8,803 bases of DNA from Candidatus Poribacteria bacterium (GTDB lineage Bacteria > Poribacteria > WGA-4E > PCPOR2b), in NCBI GenBank assembly GCA_027296925.1, contig JAPUIP010000602.1:1-8803 (forward strand), in the 5' to 3' direction. The position numbers and the translations under genes are program-made. The stretch's first letter is position 1, and each line of letters opens with the position of its first letter. The notes below the pieces were generated by a model. It was not told where the DNA came from and made no database searches. It saw only the letters and a list, made by a program, of their open reading frames with translations. This document shows, piece after piece, positions 5,993-8,803 of the stretch.

Positions 5993-6127
5993 ACGCTCCA
6001 AAAATTGTAACCCCGCATGAGGTCTCACGTTTTACGCATTAACGCCATACATTTTTCTCAAGTTATTGCCCAGATTTACCGACTGTATCATAAATTCTGA
6101 TAATCACGATCACTTGGAGAGTTTACT
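5993..6127. other. Intergenic region between the MFS and topA genes
   Basis: 135 nt without a credible gene or a clear terminator. It carries a CACG/ACGC-rich short motif at 6024-6044 that resembles one after topA (8440-8459), and a possible topA promoter at 6076-6104. Confidence 0.45.
6076..6104 (+). promoter_or_regulatory. Possible topA promoter
   Basis: GATAAT (6099-6104) matches the -10 consensus at five of six positions. At 17 nt upstream only a weak -35, TTACCG (6076-6081), is found. The start would be near 6111, leaving a short leader that just includes the GGAGAG ribosome site at 6116-6121. Confidence 0.35.
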
Positions 6128-8413
6128 ATGCCTAAATCACTAATCGTTGTTGAGTCTCCTGCGAAGGCAAAGACGATTAAAAAATTTCTCGGTCGAAATT
6201 ATACGGTGAAAGCCTCTATGGGGCATATTCGTGATTTGCCGGCAAAGAAGTTGGGCGTGGACATTGAAAATGGATTTACACCGGAATACACCACGATCCG
6301 CGGAAAAGGGAAAGTCATCAAGGAATTGCAGACCGCAGCCAGGGGTGTTGACGCGATCTACCTCGCTGCGGATGCGGATCGGGAAGGTGAGGCGATCTGT
6401 TGGCACCTCGCCGAGGCGCTTAAGAAATCCAAGAAACCGATCTATCGCATTACCTACAACGAAATTACGAAGGGGGCAATCCAAGCGTCGATTAAGCAAC
6501 CCGGCGAGATTAATCAAGCGCTGATGGACGCCCAACAAGCGCGACGCATTCTGGATCGATTGGTCGGTTATCAAATCAGCCCGATTCTTTGGCGGAATGT
6601 GAAACCGGGATTAAGCGCCGGACGTGTGCAATCTGTCGCTGTGCGACTCATTTGTGAACGGGAGGCGGAGAGCGAAGCCTTCGTCCCCCAAGAATACTGG
6701 ACGATAACCGCGAATCTGAAAGGGAAAAATCCGCCGCCGTTTGACGCCAAGCTGCTTCAAATCGAATCAGAGAAGGGCTCGATTAGCACCTATGGATTTA
6801 CGATTGACGAAGCACGCGCAAACGCGATTGTTGAAGACGCGAAACCCAAACCGTTTATCGTTAAAAATATCCAGAAGCGGGAACGCAAGCGGAGGCCCGT
6901 TCCGCCATTCATCACGAGTACTTTGCAGCAGGAAGCCGCCCGCAAACTCCGGTTCACCACAAAACGCACGATGGCGATTGCCCAGCAACTTTATGAAGGT
7001 CTAGAGATTGGCACAGAGGGCTCCGTCGGTTTAATTACATATATGCGTACCGACTCAACGCGAGTCGCGGACGAAGCACTCAAGGAAGCGCGGGCATACA
7101 TTAAAGAAACTTACGGTGCAGATTATCTGCCGGCGCGGGCGGTGCGCTACAAGACCAAGAAAGGCGCCCAAGATGCGCACGAAGCGGTGCGTCCGACCGG
7201 TACGGCGCGGACACCCGAGTCGTTGAAATCTTACCTGAGCCCAGAGCAGTATCGATTGTATGATCTCATTTGGAAACGGTTTGTTGCCAGCCAGATGAAC
7301 CCGGCCGTTTTGGATGTGACGACAATCGACATTTCCGCTGAGAAATATCTGTTCCGTGCAACCGGATCGATCCTCAAGTTCGATGGCTTCATGATTGTCT
7401 ACATGGAAGGGAGCGACGATAGCCACACACAGAATGGTGGGGAGGATGAAGCGGACACACGCCTGCCTGTGCTAGAGATTGGCGAACGACTGGATCTACG
7501 CAAATTGACACCCAAACAACATTTCACGCAACCGCCGCCTCGGTATTCTGACGCGACCCTTGTCAAAGCAATGGAGGAAAAGGGGATCGGTCGTCCAAGC
7601 ACTTACGCGACGATCATTTCGACAATTCAGGATCGAGGGTACGTCGTCAGGGAAGAGAGGCGTTTCATCCCGACGGATATTGGCAAACTCGTCAACCAAT
7701 TGCTGATTAAAGGCTTTCCCGATATTCTCGATGTGAAGTTCACCGCAAAGATGGAAGATCAGCTCGACGAGATTGCAGACGGAAAATCGCAGTGGGTCGG
7801 CGTCTTGAGCGCGTTTTATCAGCCTTTTCGTCGCGCTTTAGAAGCGGCTCCGGACGTGATGTACGAAGCACGCAAGGCGATGGAGGAAGAATCTGATGAA
7901 GTCTGCGAAAAATGCGGCAGCAACATGATCATCAAGTGGGGCCGGTATGGTCGCTTCCTCGGCTGCTCGAATTATCCGGAATGCAGCAACATCAAGCGTT
8001 TGCACGCAGAAGACGCCCCGCCCGTGGAAGATGAACCGACCGATGAGATCTGCGACAAGTGTGGCAGTCCCATGATCATTAAGACCAGTCGCGCCGGAGG
8101 GCGATTCATTGCCTGTACGGGCTATCCAAAGTGCAAGAACGCGAAGCCGATTAACATCGGCGTCGATTGTCCGGAAAAGGGGTGCGGCGGTTATCTTGGT
8201 GAGCGTCGCAGCAGACGGGGTAAGGTTTTCTACGGTTGCAGCAACTACCCGGATTGCAATTTTGTCCTCTGGTATAAGCCGACACCCAAAACCTGTCCCC
8301 AGTGCCAAGCGCCCTTCTTACTCGAAAAAGCGACGAAAACGAAGGGGAATCATCTTGCCTGCCACAATAAAGAATGTGGTTATACGAAGCCGTTACACGA
8401 TGATGGTGAGTGA
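6128..8413 (+). CDS. topA: DNA topoisomerase I (type IA)
   Basis: Relaxes negatively supercoiled DNA by cutting one strand through a 5'-phosphotyrosine link. It has 761 residues, within the normal bacterial range. The N-terminal TOPRIM domain (1-about 115) has Glu9 in VVESPAKAKTI and the metal triad D82-x-D84-x-E86 in AADADREGE. The catalytic core carries SAGRVQSVAVRLI (163-175), the active tyrosine Y305 with R307 in GLITYMRTDSTR, QDAHEAVRPT (348-357) and EKGIGRPSTYA (484-494). The tail holds four zinc ribbons with cysteines at 593/596/613/619, 642/645/663/669, 681/686/704/710 and 723/726/745/750. The third opens with C-x4-C instead of C-x2-C. The ATG is preceded by GGAGAG with a 6-nt gap, and MPKSLIVVESPAKAKTI is the classic family start. 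ftsE follows 58 nt later with no evident terminator, so read-through is likely. Confidence 0.98.
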   Translation: MPKSLIVVESPAKAKTIKKFLGRNYTVKASMGHIRDLPAKKLGVDIENGFTPEYTTIRGKGKVIKELQTAARGVDAIYLAADADREGEAICWHLAEALKKSKKPIYRITYNEITKGAIQASIKQPGEINQALMDAQQARRILDRLVGYQISPILWRNVKPGLSAGRVQSVAVRLICEREAESEAFVPQEYWTITANLKGKNPPPFDAKLLQIESEKGSISTYGFTIDEARANAIVEDAKPKPFIVKNIQKRERKRRPVPPFITSTLQQEAARKLRFTTKRTMAIAQQLYEGLEIGTEGSVGLITYMRTDSTRVADEALKEARAYIKETYGADYLPARAVRYKTKKGAQDAHEAVRPTGTARTPESLKSYLSPEQYRLYDLIWKRFVASQMNPAVLDVTTIDISAEKYLFRATGSILKFDGFMIVYMEGSDDSHTQNGGEDEADTRLPVLEIGERLDLRKLTPKQHFTQPPPRYSDATLVKAMEEKGIGRPSTYATIISTIQDRGYVVREERRFIPTDIGKLVNQLLIKGFPDILDVKFTAKMEDQLDEIADGKSQWVGVLSAFYQPFRRALEAAPDVMYEARKAMEEESDEVCEKCGSNMIIKWGRYGRFLGCSNYPECSNIKRLHAEDAPPVEDEPTDEICDKCGSPMIIKTSRAGGRFIACTGYPKCKNAKPINIGVDCPEKGCGGYLGERRSRRGKVFYGCSNYPDCNFVLWYKPTPKTCPQCQAPFLLEKATKTKGNHLACHNKECGYTKPLHDDGE

Positions 8414-8471
8414 ATTCCTCAACATATCCCGTTTCATGGCTCACGCCTGACGCATCACGTTTGCCGTTAAA

Positions 8472-8803
8472 ATGGTCCAAATTTATAAAGTCTCCATGAG
8501 TTATAAGAAGGACATTGAGATCCTTCGCGAAATCAGCTTTGAAGTGCAAAAAGGGGAGTTTGTGTTTTTGGTCGGCCCAAGTGGGGCAGGCAAGACAACG
8601 ATACTTCGCCTCCTGTACCGTGAACTTGCTCCGACTGCGGGCGAAATTATTATCGCCGGAAAAAATCTTGCCAAAATTGCCCGTTCACAAATTCCCTACC
8701 TGCGTCGGAACATGGGGATTGTCTTTCAGGATTTTAAGCTGCTTTCCAATAAAACGGTCCAGGAAAACATCGCCCTCGCTATGAAAGTGACGGGGGCAAA
8801 GCG
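8472..8803 (+). CDS. ftsE: Cell-division ABC ATPase FtsE, N-terminal part (3' end outside window)
   Basis: The first 110 residues of the ATPase that, with the membrane protein FtsX, activates cell-wall hydrolases at the division site. The start MVQIYKVSMSYKKDIEIL fits the family's usual N terminus. Walker A GPSGAGKT is at 35-42 in EFVFLVGPSGAGKTTILRLLY, and RRNMGIVFQDFKLLSNKTVQENI (78-100, Q-loop Gln86) carries the FtsE-specific VFQDFKLL wording. About half the protein (normally 220-230 residues) is missing, including signature, Walker B and H-loop, because the window ends. No Shine-Dalgarno is visible before the ATG (upstream TTTGCCGTTAAA), and an in-frame TGA at 8448 rules out a much earlier start. 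ftsX is expected immediately downstream. Placement after topA is not one of the familiar ftsE contexts such as ftsY-ftsE-ftsX. Confidence 0.92.
   Translation, partial: MVQIYKVSMSYKKDIEILREISFEVQKGEFVFLVGPSGAGKTTILRLLYRELAPTAGEIIIAGKNLAKIARSQIPYLRRNMGIVFQDFKLLSNKTVQENIALAMKVTGAK

Noticed and set aside
7838..8308. 156-residue minus-strand frame opposite the topA tail
   Set aside because: It lies fully antisense to the zinc ribbons of topA and has no recognisable domain or ribosome site.
8515..8784. 89-residue frame near the right edge
   Set aside because: It is an out-of-frame shadow of ftsE; the true frame starts at 8472 and runs off the window.
1..8803. Mobile element, CRISPR array, defence system or toxin-antitoxin pair
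   Set aside because: No transposase, integrase, nuclease, toxin/antitoxin motif, regularly spaced repeat or terminal inverted repeat was found on either strand.

Overview
This looks like a slice of a bacterial chromosome with ordinary mixed housekeeping and transport content. Base composition is near balance to slightly GC-rich, starts are ATG or GTG, and sigma70-like promoters are readable. No phage, transposase, CRISPR, tRNA or rRNA sequence is visible. The taxon cannot be fixed from the window. A carbohydrate ABC transporter, an orphan peptide-type ABC ATPase, a J-domain/TPR protein and a relic of the PEP-hydrolase-like TIM-barrel family suit a free-living, probably uncultivated heterotroph, but that is only an impression.

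Layout, left to right. (1) Positions 1-1960, plus strand: the 3' part of a two-gene piece of a carbohydrate-uptake ABC operon, a MalG-type permease cut by the window edge followed 59 nt later by a complete MalK/UgpC-type ATPase. (2) 1961-2967: a good sigma70 promoter and a 265-residue protein with a degenerate J domain (DPG in place of HPD) plus three TPRs. (3) 2968-3259: a gene-free stretch. On the minus strand it holds a promoter-like site, a 12-bp hairpin and a Rho-independent terminator in the right order for a roughly 90-nt small RNA or a structured oppD 3' UTR. (4) 3260-4237, minus strand: a lone OppD/DppD-type ATPase with its own promoter and the C-terminal four-cysteine motif. (5) 4238-4831: divergent promoters, then the C-terminal half of a PEP-hydrolase-like TIM-barrel gene, broken by an amber codon. 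(6) 4832-5992: a major-facilitator membrane protein whose ribosome-binding site lies directly behind the relic. (7) 6128-8413: complete DNA topoisomerase I with four C-terminal zinc ribbons. (8) 8472-8803: the first 110 codons of ftsE, cut by the right edge; ftsX is expected next.

Functional links visible here are modest. Permease and ATPase form one sugar importer whose binding protein and second permease should lie to the left. The relic and the MFS gene were probably one transcription unit. topA and ftsE are co-directional, with 58 nt and no obvious terminator between them. The least ordinary items are the putative small RNA at about 3085-3187, the PEP-hydrolase relic, and the J domain that has lost its HPD motif.
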